From an uncultured Paracoccaceae bacterium (GTDB taxonomy: Bacteria > Pseudomonadota > Alphaproteobacteria > Rhodobacterales > Rhodobacteraceae): 64,000 nt of DNA. The notes beneath the pieces are model-generated. The model did not search any database. It was given only the letters and a program-made list of their open reading frames with translations, and was not told the origin of the DNA. Every line of letters begins with the position of its first letter. The first letter of the stretch is position 1. Of the stretch, positions 1 through 7,782 are shown piece after piece. A program made the position numbers and the translations under genes. The DNA lies in assembly GCA_937920555.1 (NCBI GenBank), contig CAKZTM010000006.1:23095-87094 (forward strand), given 5' to 3'.

Positions 1-1
1 G

Positions 2-541
2 ATGCCGCGCATCTCTGATTTTCGGCACCAACACCCTGAGATCGAGTTGATGTTAAACCCGACCGTTGAGGTGGTGGCGCTGGCACCGGGGGGTGTGGAT
101 ATCGCCATTCGGGCCAGCAGCGGGCGGTGGCCGGGTATGATCTCGGAGCGGTTGGTGGATACGGATTTTGTTGTTGTGGCCGCCACGTCCCTGATCGGGG
201 ATCGGCAGATTAACGAGCCCAAAGACCTGCTGGACCTGCCATGGCTGCAAGAGCTGGGCACCAATGAGGTCAGCCGGTGGCTGGCCGATCAGGGCGTTAT
301 CGTGCCTGAACGTATGAGCATCAGTCATTTGCCCGGCTATATGGTGCTGGAGGGGTTGCGCAACGGCGACGGGGTGGCCGCAACCGCGCGCGCATTTGTC
401 GAGCCCGACGTGAAAGCCGGGCGGTTGAGAGTGCTGTTTGAAAACGCACGCAACGAGACGGGGTATTATATGGTCACCAGACCCGGTGTCATGCGCCCAC
501 CGCTCAAAGCATTCGTCACCTGGCTCAAACGCCAGACATGA
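2..541 (+). CDS. LysR-family regulator, substrate-binding domain (5' truncated)
   Basis: The 179 residues visible correspond to most of a LysR-type effector-binding domain, with the family pattern of an 'IRASSGRWPGM' segment, the 'LVDTDFVVVAA' strand and the closing 'LRVLFENARNETGYYMV' and 'PLKAFVTWLKRQ' segments. The DNA-binding helix-turn-helix lies outside the window, so the ATG at base 2 is probably internal and the true gene starts to the left. The pattern is closest to the GcvA/AmpR-like subgroup, but no effector can be assigned. The stop codon lies 2 bp from the stop of the convergent MarR gene, and the gene's target is not visible here. Confidence 0.85.
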   Translation: MPRISDFRHQHPEIELMLNPTVEVVALAPGGVDIAIRASSGRWPGMISERLVDTDFVVVAATSLIGDRQINEPKDLLDLPWLQELGTNEVSRWLADQGVIVPERMSISHLPGYMVLEGLRNGDGVAATARAFVEPDVKAGRLRVLFENARNETGYYMVTRPGVMRPPLKAFVTWLKRQT

Positions 542-543
542 GC

Positions 544-993
544 CTATGGGGTTTTGGCCATCAACTCGCGCAATTCGCGGATCAAGGGCAGAACCGCTTT
601 GATTTTCGCAGGCCCTAATCCATCGGCCACATTGTCAAACACCGGCGCGATCATCTGCACCGCCTCATCGCGGGCCGCCTTGCCCTCGCTGGACAGGCTA
701 ACGCGCTTGGAGCGCGCATCGCTCTGATCTGGCCTGATATGGACGAAACCGGCCTGCTCCAACCGGCGTAGCGTGTTGGTCATTGCGCCTTTGGTCACGT
801 GGAACGCACGGGCCAATTGCCCCGGTGTCTTTTCCCCGCCCAAGCCTGCAAAGTGATTGAGAACCGCAAAATGCGAGACCTCCATCCCTTTGGGCAAAGC
901 CTGTTTCAGATGAGATTGCGCCAATTGCTCAACGGTCGCAATCTCACTCAAAAGGGTGATAGCCAAGCTGTCACCGGTTTTATCGGTTGTCAT
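544..993 (-). CDS. MarR-family transcriptional regulator
   Basis: A 149-residue winged-helix regulator. The recognition region 'TPGQLARAFHVTKGAMTNTLRRLEQAGFV' (about residues 56-84) and the wing 'DQSDARSKRVSLSSEG' (about 89-104, with the MarR D-x-R sequence) are clear, flanked by helices that form the dimer interface. I chose the ATG at 993 because GGAG lies six bases upstream. The track's longer version begins at a TTG at 1005, and an ATG at 999 is also in frame. The gene sits downstream of grxC on the same strand, with its stop 2 bp from the convergent LysR stop. No ligand can be inferred. Confidence 0.9.
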   Translation of the reverse strand: MTTDKTGDSLAITLLSEIATVEQLAQSHLKQALPKGMEVSHFAVLNHFAGLGGEKTPGQLARAFHVTKGAMTNTLRRLEQAGFVHIRPDQSDARSKRVSLSSEGKAARDEAVQMIAPVFDNVADGLGPAKIKAVLPLIRELRELMAKTP

Positions 994-1048
994 TGCCATC
1001 TCCAAATCTCAATCCCGTGGATCAGCGCAAATCGCGCCTCACCAGACT

Positions 1049-1306
1049 TTACGCAGCGAGTAAGGCGTCGAGCTTTCCGCTCTTCTCCAAGGCAGCCATA
1101 TCGTCATATCCGCCGACATGTGTGTCTCCGATGAATATTTGCGGAACGGTCCGACGACCATTAGCCCGCTGCATCATTTCGGCCCGTTTGGCCGGATCGC
1201 GCATGACATCAATTTCTTGATAGGATGCACCTTTAGACTGCAAAAGCCGCTTGGCCGCAGCACAATATCCACAAATTGGCGTGGTATACATAGTCACTTG
1301 CTTCAT
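1049..1306 (-). CDS. grxC: Glutaredoxin 3
   Basis: An 85-residue monothiol/dithiol oxidoreductase of standard class I glutaredoxin length. The active site is C12-G-Y-C15 (CGYC where E. coli has CPYC). The cis-proline segment 'TVPQIFIG' and the glutathione-binding 'GGYDDMAAL' follow in the usual places. It would reduce protein and mixed glutathione disulfides in the cytoplasm. It lies 46 bp downstream of comF on the same strand, a pairing common in Rhodobacteraceae, and is probably cotranscribed with it. The ribosome-binding site is weak (TAAGATCAC before the ATG). Confidence 0.95.
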   Translation of the reverse strand: MKQVTMYTTPICGYCAAAKRLLQSKGASYQEIDVMRDPAKRAEMMQRANGRRTVPQIFIGDTHVGGYDDMAALEKSGKLDALLAA

Positions 1307-1352
1307 GTGATCTTACTACCTTAACGAATTACTTTAAGCTCTATATAATCGC

Positions 1353-2108
1353 TTACTCTGCACGTGCAACGCGGGCCAGCGTCAATACGCTCACGCTTTG
1401 GGCGCCAGCACCTCGACAGACCTGTGTACAGGCGGCCAACGTGGCCCCTGTTGTCATCACATCATCCACCAAAAGCACCTGCCGATCTGTGACAGAACGC
1501 ACAAATTCCGGCGCAACAATAATCGCGTCGCGCACCGCCTCGTGACGCTCCTGACGGGTCATTCCCTTTAAAAACGGGGTTGCGTATCTGCGCTTGAGGG
1601 CTTCGACCTCTACATCCGCACCAATCAGCCCGGCCACATGCTTGGCCAGAATTGCTGATTGGTTATACCTGCGCCGCAACAGGCGCGACCAGTGCAATGG
1701 CACCGGGATCACAATCATGTCAGCCGAGACAATATCCGCCCCTGCGGCCACCATCCACCGGGCTATGGGGGCGGCCATGTCGAGCCGGTCGGAATGTTTG
1801 AACGCCATGGTGATCTGACTGCCAACCCCGTCATAGGCCACCGCAGCCCGGCCCCGGTCCCAGCCCGGCGGCGTCCGGTCGCAACTGTCGCAAATCAGCC
1901 GCGTGGTGGTGCGATCTGCCGTCGGCACCGCAACCCCGCAATAATCGCAGACGGGACCGGTGAAGAAATGGGTGCGCCCCCAGCACGCACCGCACAGCCC
2001 CATCGGGGTAACGGTCTCTGTGGGGCAGGCCAAACAGCGGGCTGGAAAGATTGTCTCGATCAGTGTCGAGCGTATCCGGCCCAGCAAAGGCTTTCGTTCA
2101 GTTTGCAT
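1353..2108 (-). CDS. comF: ComF-family phosphoribosyltransferase-like protein
   Basis: A 251-residue ComF protein. The N-terminus carries paired cysteines of a double zinc ribbon (C25-x2-C28, C39-x2-C42, C54-x2-C57, C73-x2-C76). The C-terminus has the PRPP-binding loop 'VLLVDDVMTTGAT' at about residues 211-223. The family is linked to DNA uptake in Gram-positives and to GntX-like functions in proteobacteria, but its substrate is not established. The gene is divergent from the methyltransferase at 2147, with 38 bp between the starts, and is followed by grxC. It is named from the motif set. Confidence 0.9.
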   Translation of the reverse strand: MQTERKPLLGRIRSTLIETIFPARCLACPTETVTPMGLCGACWGRTHFFTGPVCDYCGVAVPTADRTTTRLICDSCDRTPPGWDRGRAAVAYDGVGSQITMAFKHSDRLDMAAPIARWMVAAGADIVSADMIVIPVPLHWSRLLRRRYNQSAILAKHVAGLIGADVEVEALKRRYATPFLKGMTRQERHEAVRDAIIVAPEFVRSVTDRQVLLVDDVMTTGATLAACTQVCRGAGAQSVSVLTLARVARAE

Positions 2109-2146
2109 ATTGAGTATCGCTGTGGAACATCACGCGGATCACCCAT

Positions 2147-2980
2147 ATGACCTCACAGCCAGCCTTGTTTGACCCAGACATTCGCGCCATGCGGCGGGCG
2201 CGGGCGGCACGCGTGGGGTTCGCGGATTTTCTGCATCTTGAGGCCATGTCCATTATTGGAGAAAGGCTTGAAGAGGTTAATAAAGACTTTAACGACAAGA
2301 TTATCGTAAGCGGGATGCCCGACCTTTGGGCGCGCGGCTTTGCCCGGGCACGCGTGATCCCGGACACGGATGTGCTGGATACCAAAGGGCCCTATGATCT
2401 GGCCATCCACGGGCTTTGCGCCCATTCGGCCAATGATCCGATCGGGCAGTTTGTGCAGCTCAAACGGGCGTTGAAGCCCGACGGTATGATGATTGCGGTC
2501 ATGTTTGGCGGCCAAACCCTGACAGAGTTGCGCGCATGTCTCGCGCAAGCCGAAAGCGAGGTGCGCGGGGGTCTGTCTCCGCGGGTGGCGCCCATGGGGG
2601 AAATCCGCGATCTGGGCGGGCTTTTGGGCCGGGCGGGACTGGCACTGCCTGTGGCGGATAACATCGTGCTCAATGTGACCTATGAAAGCCCCGTGCATCT
2701 GATGCGTGACCTTCGCGCCATGGGCGAGACCAATCCGCTGGCCGCGCAAGCCCGGACGTTCATGCCGCGCCGCCTGTTGGAGCGCACCCAAGAGCTTTAC
2801 GCCCGCGCGTTTTCCGCGCCGGACGGGCGCATCAATGCCAGCTTTGAGCTGGTATTCCTCACCGGATGGGCCCCGTCAGACAACCAGCAAAAGCCGCTCA
2901 GACCCGGATCGGCGCAAGCGCGATTGGCCGATGCGCTCAAAACCACGGAACGACCTACCGGCGAAAAGCCCGGCTCATAG
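2147..2980 (+). CDS. SAM-dependent methyltransferase-like protein, NDUFAF5/BioC-like
   Basis: 277 residues resembling the BioC/NDUFAF5 class I methyltransferase group. The central part 'YDLAIHGLCAHSANDPIGQFVQLKRALKPDGMMIAVMFGGQTLTELR' matches motifs II-III (post-motif region and 'LKPDG' turn). The expected glycine-rich SAM loop (motif I) is not visible: 'KIIVSGMPDLWARGF' stands where it should be. The protein may therefore bind SAM atypically or have a moonlighting role, as suggested for complex I assembly relatives. It is divergent from comF across 38 bp. The 'SPRVAPMGEIRDLGGLLGRAGLALPVAD' segment is typical of the alphaproteobacterial branch. Confidence 0.75.
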   Translation: MTSQPALFDPDIRAMRRARAARVGFADFLHLEAMSIIGERLEEVNKDFNDKIIVSGMPDLWARGFARARVIPDTDVLDTKGPYDLAIHGLCAHSANDPIGQFVQLKRALKPDGMMIAVMFGGQTLTELRACLAQAESEVRGGLSPRVAPMGEIRDLGGLLGRAGLALPVADNIVLNVTYESPVHLMRDLRAMGETNPLAAQARTFMPRRLLERTQELYARAFSAPDGRINASFELVFLTGWAPSDNQQKPLRPGSAQARLADALKTTERPTGEKPGS

Positions 2981-3023
2981 GCCCGCGACATGTCCCCACG
3001 CGACATGCCCGTGCGCGAAAAGG

Positions 3024-3055
3024 TTAACAACTGTGCTACTGCGCTAGCACAGTAG
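3024..3055. repeat. 32-bp palindromic repeat, copy 1 (upstream of hemH)
   Basis: TTAACAA followed by the perfect inverted repeat CTGTGCTA-N6-TAGCACAG and TAG. The same 32 bases recur exactly at 12312-12343, and a degenerate copy occurs at 52719-52750. This copy lies between the methyltransferase and hemH, with its right end about 80 bp before the hemH start. It could be a regulator binding site, part of a promoter or a dispersed small repeat. There is no U-tract, so it is not a classical terminator. Confidence 0.7.
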
Positions 3056-3137
3056 CGCTGGGGGCGGGCACAAGCAGCAACCGGATTGACGTCAGAAAAC
3101 AGCGCGTTAGGTAACAGGGACCAGACAGGATAGAGCT

Positions 3138-4208
3138 ATGCCAAAAGACATCGACCTTGATCACCCCGGACACGGACGCCTTGCCCATGCCAACACCGAC
3201 CACCCGCCGGTGGCTCCGGCCAAGGTTGGGGTGATCATCGCCAATTTGGGCACACCGGATGCCACCGACTACTGGTCCATGCGCCGTTACCTCAACGAGT
3301 TTCTGTCGGACCGGCGGGTGATCGACTACGCCCCCTGGAAATGGCAGCCGCTGTTGCAGCTGATCATTTTGACCAAACGCCCGTTTTCATCCGGCGCGGC
3401 GTATCGCGGCATCTGGAACAATGAGCTCGACGAAAGCCCGCTTCTGACCGTGACCCGGGCCCAGTCCAAGGCTTTGGCCAGCCGCCTAAAGGATCTTTGG
3501 GGCGACCGGGTGGAGGTCGATTTTTGCATGCGCTACGGCAATCCATCCACCCAATCGGTGATCGAGCGGATGAAAGAGAAGGGCTGCGAGCGCATCCTCT
3601 TTTTCCCACTCTACCCGCAATACGCAGCACCCACGACCGCAACCGCCAATGATCAGGCGTTTCGCACATTGATGAAAATGAACTGGCAACCGGCCATCCG
3701 CACCGTGCCTGCCTATTTCGAGAACACACTGTTTATAGATGCTCTCGCCGCGACGGTGACCGAGACCTACGCCAAGCTCGACACAAGGCCCGACATTCTG
3801 GTCGTCTCCTATCACGGCGTGCCCGAGCGCTACCTGATGCAAGGCGATCCTTACCATTGCCAATGTCAAAAAACGACGCGGCTTCTGCGCGAGCGGCTTG
3901 GCTGGGACAAAACCGAAATCATCACCACGTTTCAATCCAAGTTTGGTCCCGAAAAATGGGTCGGACCGGCCACGGTTGATTACGTGGCCGAGCTGGCAGA
4001 AAACGGCAAAAAGAATATCGCGATCATGGCGCCTGCATTTTCCACCGATTGCGTGGAGACCCTAGAAGAGATCAACGAAGAGATCAAAGAAAGCTTCGAG
4101 GAGGCCGGCGGCGAGACCTTCACCTATATCCCCTGCCTTAACGACCGGGACGATCATTTGGCGATGATGGTCGATATCGTCACCCGCGAGACCGCCGGGT
4201 GGCTGTAA
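3138..4208 (+). CDS. hemH: Ferrochelatase
   Basis: 356 residues. The enzyme inserts Fe2+ into protoporphyrin IX in the last step of protohaem synthesis, at the inner face of the membrane. Signature segments are 'VIIANLGTP' (about 32-40), 'RRYLNEFLSDRRVID' (49-63), 'FPLYPQYAAPTTA' (156-168), the catalytic-histidine motif 'SYHGVPERY' (H226) and the distal 'AFSTDCVETLEEI' with the acidic metal-path residues. The cysteines in 'HCQCQKT' follow the HGVP motif. The start is the ATG preceded by AGGATAGAGCT. The exact 32-bp palindromic repeat lies about 80 bp upstream. Length is normal for the family. Confidence 0.96.
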   Translation: MPKDIDLDHPGHGRLAHANTDHPPVAPAKVGVIIANLGTPDATDYWSMRRYLNEFLSDRRVIDYAPWKWQPLLQLIILTKRPFSSGAAYRGIWNNELDESPLLTVTRAQSKALASRLKDLWGDRVEVDFCMRYGNPSTQSVIERMKEKGCERILFFPLYPQYAAPTTATANDQAFRTLMKMNWQPAIRTVPAYFENTLFIDALAATVTETYAKLDTRPDILVVSYHGVPERYLMQGDPYHCQCQKTTRLLRERLGWDKTEIITTFQSKFGPEKWVGPATVDYVAELAENGKKNIAIMAPAFSTDCVETLEEINEEIKESFEEAGGETFTYIPCLNDRDDHLAMMVDIVTRETAGWL

Positions 4209-4604
4209 CGTCAATCAGCTAGTTTTCGCTCAACTTCGAAAAATAAGCGCAGGTTAACGACTTTTCCAAAAACAGCTTGATCAAAAACGAATCAAATTGC
4301 GCCAACACCACCTGTGAGTGTGGCAACATTGTGTCACTTCGAGTTTTACATGAAATTCTCGCCAATATTATGGACTGTAAGAGCCTCTCTTAACGCTTTG
4401 AAGTAAAACAAATATTTTTATACCCCCGCTAAAAGCGCACTCTTCAACCGGAAAAGTTCATTGCAAATTTCTGCTCCCGACCTATCTTCTTCTTTAGCCC
4501 ATGGGGGGCTGTAAATATTGCTTTAGTCGCGTCAAGTAACGGCGTGACGTTCAACTTTGGCGCACTCTTATCTTTGGCGTCATGTACTTATTGGGGGCTA
4601 CCAC
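4209..4604. other. AT-rich intergenic region between hemH and the repeat protein gene
   Basis: 396 bp without a credible ORF or RNA gene, markedly more AT-rich than the flanking genes. A possible sigma70-type pair TTGCAA-N16-TATCTT lies near 4462-4489. TTTGGCG occurs twice about 18 bp apart near 4555-4579. The promoter and leader of the downstream secreted protein gene most likely lie here. Nothing firmer can be assigned. Confidence 0.4.
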
Positions 4605-5399
4605 ATGAAAAAGACAACTATCGCAATTATTGCGGCGATACTGCCTGTGCAAATGGCATTCGCTGGGGGACATTCTGCGAAAAACGCAATGGATGTGCTC
4701 GAATCCTTGAACGACAAAGGCTATGTCGACCTTGGTATCGAGGAAACAAACAAGAAAATCATCGTTTACGGTGAGAAGAAAGGTAAGCGCGTCGCTCTTA
4801 CTTATGAGAAAGACGGTTTTGATCTGGTCGGCAAGCGCGTCACCAAGGTTAATCCCCGCAACGTATCCAGCGACAAAAAAGGCGTAGCACGTCTTCACGA
4901 CGCCGAAGAGACGACAATCGACGCGCGTGAAGAGCTGAACGATCTTCGCGAAATTGGCGCACCTGCGGGCCGCGTCCACGAAGCTGAAGAGACCTTCTAC
5001 GACGCCGAGGAAGAAGAAGACGATATCCGCGCAATTCTGTCCAAAAAAGCCGGTAAGAAAGACGGACCCGGCAAAAAGAAAAAGGGCAAGCGCGCAGACG
5101 GCCCCGGCAAGAAAGCTGAAGTCGAGGAAATCGTAGAAGTTGTTGAGAAAGTCGGCAAAAAAGACGGACCCGGCAAGAAGAAAAAAGGCAAGCGCGTAGA
5201 CGGCCCCGGCAAGAAGAGATCCGGTATCGTTGAGCGTCTGCATGAAGCCGAAGAGACCACAATCGACGCCCGTGAAGAGCTAAACGATCTTCGTGAATTG
5301 CGTGCGCCTGCGGGCCGCGTGCATGAAGCTGAGGAAACGCTTTACGACGCCGAAGAGGAAGAGGAAGACATCCGCGCGATCGCGCAGAAGAAGCACTAA
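4605..5399 (+). CDS. Secreted PepSY-like protein with duplicated acidic and Lys/Gly-rich blocks
   Basis: 264 residues from the ATG at 4605. The track start at 4557 lacks a signal peptide, whereas from 4605 'MKKTTIAIIAAILPVQMAFA' is a clean Sec signal. Residues about 25-80 ('AMDVLESLNDKGYVDLGIEE...ALTYEKDGFDLVGKRV') look like a PepSY-type domain. Then come a 49-residue acidic block (96-144), a 20-residue Lys/Gly block (151-170), an acidic valine-rich linker, a second Lys/Gly block (185-204, 19/20 identical to the first) and a second acidic block (211-259, 44/49 identical). The protein is predicted to be periplasmic or extracellular. Charge alternation suggests polyelectrolyte, metal or nucleic-acid binding, but that is inference. 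A strong terminator follows. Confidence 0.8.
   Translation: MKKTTIAIIAAILPVQMAFAGGHSAKNAMDVLESLNDKGYVDLGIEETNKKIIVYGEKKGKRVALTYEKDGFDLVGKRVTKVNPRNVSSDKKGVARLHDAEETTIDAREELNDLREIGAPAGRVHEAEETFYDAEEEEDDIRAILSKKAGKKDGPGKKKKGKRADGPGKKAEVEEIVEVVEKVGKKDGPGKKKKGKRVDGPGKKRSGIVERLHEAEETTIDAREELNDLRELRAPAGRVHEAEETLYDAEEEEEDIRAIAQKKH
4890..5036 (+). repeat. Acidic-block coding repeat, copy A (copy B at 5235-5381)
   Basis: Encodes the 49-residue block beginning RLHDAEETTIDAREEL. The second copy at 5235-5381 encodes a block with 44 of 49 residues identical. Codons differ at several synonymous positions, so the duplication is not very recent. Confidence 0.85.
5055..5114 (+). repeat. Lys/Gly-block coding repeat, copy A (copy B at 5157-5216)
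   Basis: Encodes KKDGPGKKKKGKRADGPGKK. The copy at 5157-5216 encodes the same 20 residues with one change (A to V). Each block itself contains DGPGKK twice. Confidence 0.85.
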
Positions 5400-5424
5400 G
5401 CTCTTCCAAATATCTCTATATGAG

Positions 5425-5455
5425 AAAGGCGCTGGGTATCCCGGCGCCTTTTTTT
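5425..5455 (+). terminator. Rho-independent terminator
   Basis: AAAGGCGCTGGG-TAT-CCCGGCGCCTTT forms a 12-bp stem (one T-G pair) followed by a run of T. It ends transcription of the repeat protein gene. It abuts the stop codon of pth on the other strand and may act weakly in both directions. Confidence 0.9.
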
Positions 5456-6158
5456 ATGAGAATTTGTCCATCAGTTTTTGCAGCATGGATTTCTCCTCCG
5501 GGGCGTCGGTCTCCACCTTCGCCTCGGCCGCTTTGGGCTTTGATTTTTCGGCCGTCTTCGCCCCGGTCTTCGCCCCGGTGGACGGTCGCGCCGGGGCCAC
5601 GCGCCGCGCAATGGCATTCATGAACCGGCCCTCATCGCCCTTGGCCAGATCCGCCGCCCCCTCGCCGATACCCCGAATGACGTCATCAAGCCACGTTTGA
5701 TCGGATTTCGAAAAATCGCTCAGCACATAGCCCGGCACACGGTCTTTGTGCCCCGGATGGCCCACGCCGATGCGCACCCGCCTGTAGTCCGCACCAATAT
5801 GGGCGTGAAGCGAGCGCAGCCCGTTATGGCCCGCATGTCCGCCACCGGCCTTCACACGGATCTTGCCCGGCGCCAAATCAATCTCGTCGTGGAACACCAC
5901 CACATCACCGGGCGGCACTTTGAAAAACCGTATCGCCGCCCCGACCGATTGGCCGGAATTGTTCATAAATGTCTCAGGCTTGAGCAACACGACTTTTTCG
6001 CCGCCCAAAACGCCCTCGGCAACCTGTCCCTGAAACTTCGCCCGCCAATCGGAAAAACCATGCGCGGACGCGATCTCGTCGAGCGCCATGAAGCCCACAT
6101 TATGCCGGTTTTGTGCGTATTTCGCACCCGGATTGCCCAGGCCAACAAAGAATTGCAC
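5454..6158 (-). CDS. pth: Peptidyl-tRNA hydrolase with extended C-terminal tail
   Basis: 234 residues. The enzyme releases tRNA from prematurely dropped peptidyl-tRNA. Diagnostic features are 'FVGLGNPGAKYAQNRHNVGF' with catalytic H19, 'KPETFMNNSGQSV', 'FHDEIDLAPG' with the catalytic aspartate, and 'GGHAGHNGLRS'. The start is a GTG at 6158 preceded by AAGGAGGTGA, an almost perfect anti-SD match at five bases. Bacterial Pth is usually about 190 residues. Here about 40 extra residues, rich in Lys, Ala and Glu and ending 'SMLQKLMDKFS', follow the domain. It is separated from rplY, its usual operon partner, by a response-regulator gene on the opposite strand. Confidence 0.95.
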   Translation of the reverse strand: MQFFVGLGNPGAKYAQNRHNVGFMALDEIASAHGFSDWRAKFQGQVAEGVLGGEKVVLLKPETFMNNSGQSVGAAIRFFKVPPGDVVVFHDEIDLAPGKIRVKAGGGHAGHNGLRSLHAHIGADYRRVRIGVGHPGHKDRVPGYVLSDFSKSDQTWLDDVIRGIGEGAADLAKGDEGRFMNAIARRVAPARPSTGAKTGAKTAEKSKPKAAEAKVETDAPEEKSMLQKLMDKFS

Positions 6159-6313
6159 GCGGTCACCTCCTTGATCAGGTTGCGCCCCTCTTTACGACGT
6201 ATGGAGCGAATGCAACAGACCCCAACCCACCGCCTTACCGGGCCGCTCGATTAATCTTCCGTTAGGGTACGGGCGCGACTGTACCCGCAGCATGCCCAAG
6301 TGGAAGTTCAAAA

Positions 6314-7027
6314 ATGTCATTTGACGACAATACCAACATAACCGTTCTGCCAAGCCCGTCTTACGCGCCGCCCTGCGACACCAAAGTCCTTGTGTTGGAG
6401 GATAATCTGGTCGATCGCAACGTCATGACACGGGCCGCCAAGCAATCCGACATGACGCTCGAATTTCAGTTCGTCGAAACCCTCGCACAAATGACAGAGA
6501 TGGTGCAAAAACACCGGTTTGATCTGGCCATACTCGACTATAGACTGCCCGACGGGACCGGCCTTGATGCCATAAAACTGCTCACCGGATCGGCGCTGAA
6601 TTATAACTGCGCCAATATCATGGTCGCCTCCGAGGCCGAGATTACCATCGCCGTGGCCGCCATGAAATCCGGCTGCTCAGATTATATTTTGAAAGAAGAC
6701 CTCACACCGGCGGCCTTGCGCCACGCGATCATCAATGCCCTGCAAAAATCAGAACTGCGCAAAAAAGTATCCGACGCCAGCCAAAATCTGGTGTCACTGC
6801 GCAGCACGCTTCGGGAGCATTCGGAATTATCCACAACATTCGTCCGCCCGATGATCCGCCGGACCTTGGCTCAGGTGTCTGCGTTGGAGTTTTCCATGCG
6901 GCAGACCGGGCAAAGCCCAACGGATATGCGCCTAGAGATTATCACCGAAAACTGCCGGGACGTTTTGAATTTTTGCGATAAGATTGAACGCGACGGCGTT
7001 CTGGCCGGACCAAACCCGGCCCTATAA
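6314..7027 (+). CDS. Response regulator with helical C-terminal half, no DNA-binding domain
   Basis: 237 residues. Residues about 23-145 form a receiver domain: 'KVLVLEDNLVDRN' with the acidic pair near D30, phospho-acceptor D75 in 'LAILDYRLPDG', 'MVASEAE' and K127 in 'YILKEDL'. The last about 90 residues are predicted helical ('NLVSLRSTLREHSELSTTFVRPMIRRTLAQ...') and show no HTH, GGDEF, HD-GYP or kinase motif. The C-terminus may be a dimerisation or phosphotransfer-like helical domain, which is inference. No cognate histidine kinase gene is adjacent. It interrupts the rplY-pth order on the opposite strand. Confidence 0.85.
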   Translation: MSFDDNTNITVLPSPSYAPPCDTKVLVLEDNLVDRNVMTRAAKQSDMTLEFQFVETLAQMTEMVQKHRFDLAILDYRLPDGTGLDAIKLLTGSALNYNCANIMVASEAEITIAVAAMKSGCSDYILKEDLTPAALRHAIINALQKSELRKKVSDASQNLVSLRSTLREHSELSTTFVRPMIRRTLAQVSALEFSMRQTGQSPTDMRLEIITENCRDVLNFCDKIERDGVLAGPNPAL

Positions 7028-7059
7028 CCACACCCCTGAGAAACCGGGGGCATCCCACG

Positions 7060-7087
7060 AAAAAAGGGCCGCGCAAATGCACGACCC
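7060..7087 (-). terminator. Rho-independent terminator of rplY
   Basis: Read on the minus strand, GGGTCGTGC-ATTT-GCGCGGCCC forms a 9-bp stem with two G-T pairs, followed by six T. It lies 27 bp beyond the rplY stop codon. Confidence 0.85.
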
Positions 7088-7113
7088 CTCATGATTTTCA
7101 AACGCTGTAAGGA

Positions 7114-7782
7114 TTACTCCTCGGTGGCGTCCTCAGCGGCGGCCTCTTCACCCTCTTCGGATGTTGCCTCGCCATCAGCTGTATCCTCCTCATCCTCATC
7201 ATCCGCAGAGCGCAGGCTCGACGGCGCAGAGATGTTTCCGATCACAAAGTCGCGGCCCTGAATAACGGACTTGGCACCCTCAGGCAGCGTGATGTCCGAA
7301 ATTGTGAACGCATCACCGACATCGTAATCGGTCAGATCAATGGTCAGGCTCTCTGGAATGTCACCGGCGGTCACTTCCAACTCAACCTCGTTGCGAACGA
7401 CGGTCAGAACGCCGCCCTTCTTGATGCCTGCGCACTCTTCCTCGTTGAGAAACTCAACAGGGATGAAAATCTTGATCCGCGATGTCCGCTTGAGACGCAA
7501 AAGGTCGATATGAGTGGGCAAATCCTTGACCACATCGCGCTGAACGCCGCGGCAAATCACCCGCTGGTCAACGCCCTTCATTTTCAGGTCCAGCAAAGTG
7601 GACATGAATTTACCGGCCTTGAGCATCTTGAAAAGCTCGTTGTATTTCACCGTGATCGGCTGCGGGTCTTCACCACCGCCGTAAATCACACCGGGCACAA
7701 GGCCCTGGGCGCGTGCTCTGCGGGCGGCCCCTTTGCCCGTATCGTCACGAACCTCTGCATTGAGAGAGAGTGTCTCTGCCAT
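7114..7782 (-). CDS. rplY: 50S ribosomal protein L25/general stress protein Ctc
   Basis: 222 residues. It binds 5S rRNA in the large subunit. The N-terminal L25 domain ('[41 protein letters not shown]') is followed by the TL5/Ctc C-terminal beta domain ('[46 protein letters not shown]'). It ends in a strongly acidic tail of about 30 residues. I chose the ATG at 7782 because AGGAG stands upstream and MAETLSLN is the normal N-terminus. The track's extra 26 residues are upstream leader. In many bacteria rplY and pth form an operon. Here they are split by a gene on the other strand and rplY has its own terminator. Confidence 0.95.
   Translation of the reverse strand: MAETLSLNAEVRDDTGKGAARRARAQGLVPGVIYGGGEDPQPITVKYNELFKMLKAGKFMSTLLDLKMKGVDQRVICRGVQRDVVKDLPTHIDLLRLKRTSRIKIFIPVEFLNEEECAGIKKGGVLTVVRNEVELEVTAGDIPESLTIDLTDYDVGDAFTISDITLPEGAKSVIQGRDFVIGNISAPSSLRSADDEDEEDTADGEATSEEGEEAAAEDATEE

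Noticed and set aside
3024-3055. Interpretation of the 32-bp palindrome as a Rho-independent terminator
   Set aside because: The stem is adequate but no T-run follows on either strand at any copy, and one copy stands directly upstream of an operon.
4551-5243. 230-residue minus-strand ORF rich in Phe and Leu
   Set aside because: Its hydrophobic appearance results from reading the Lys/Glu-rich repeat gene backwards. The plus strand has a signal peptide, repeats and a terminator.
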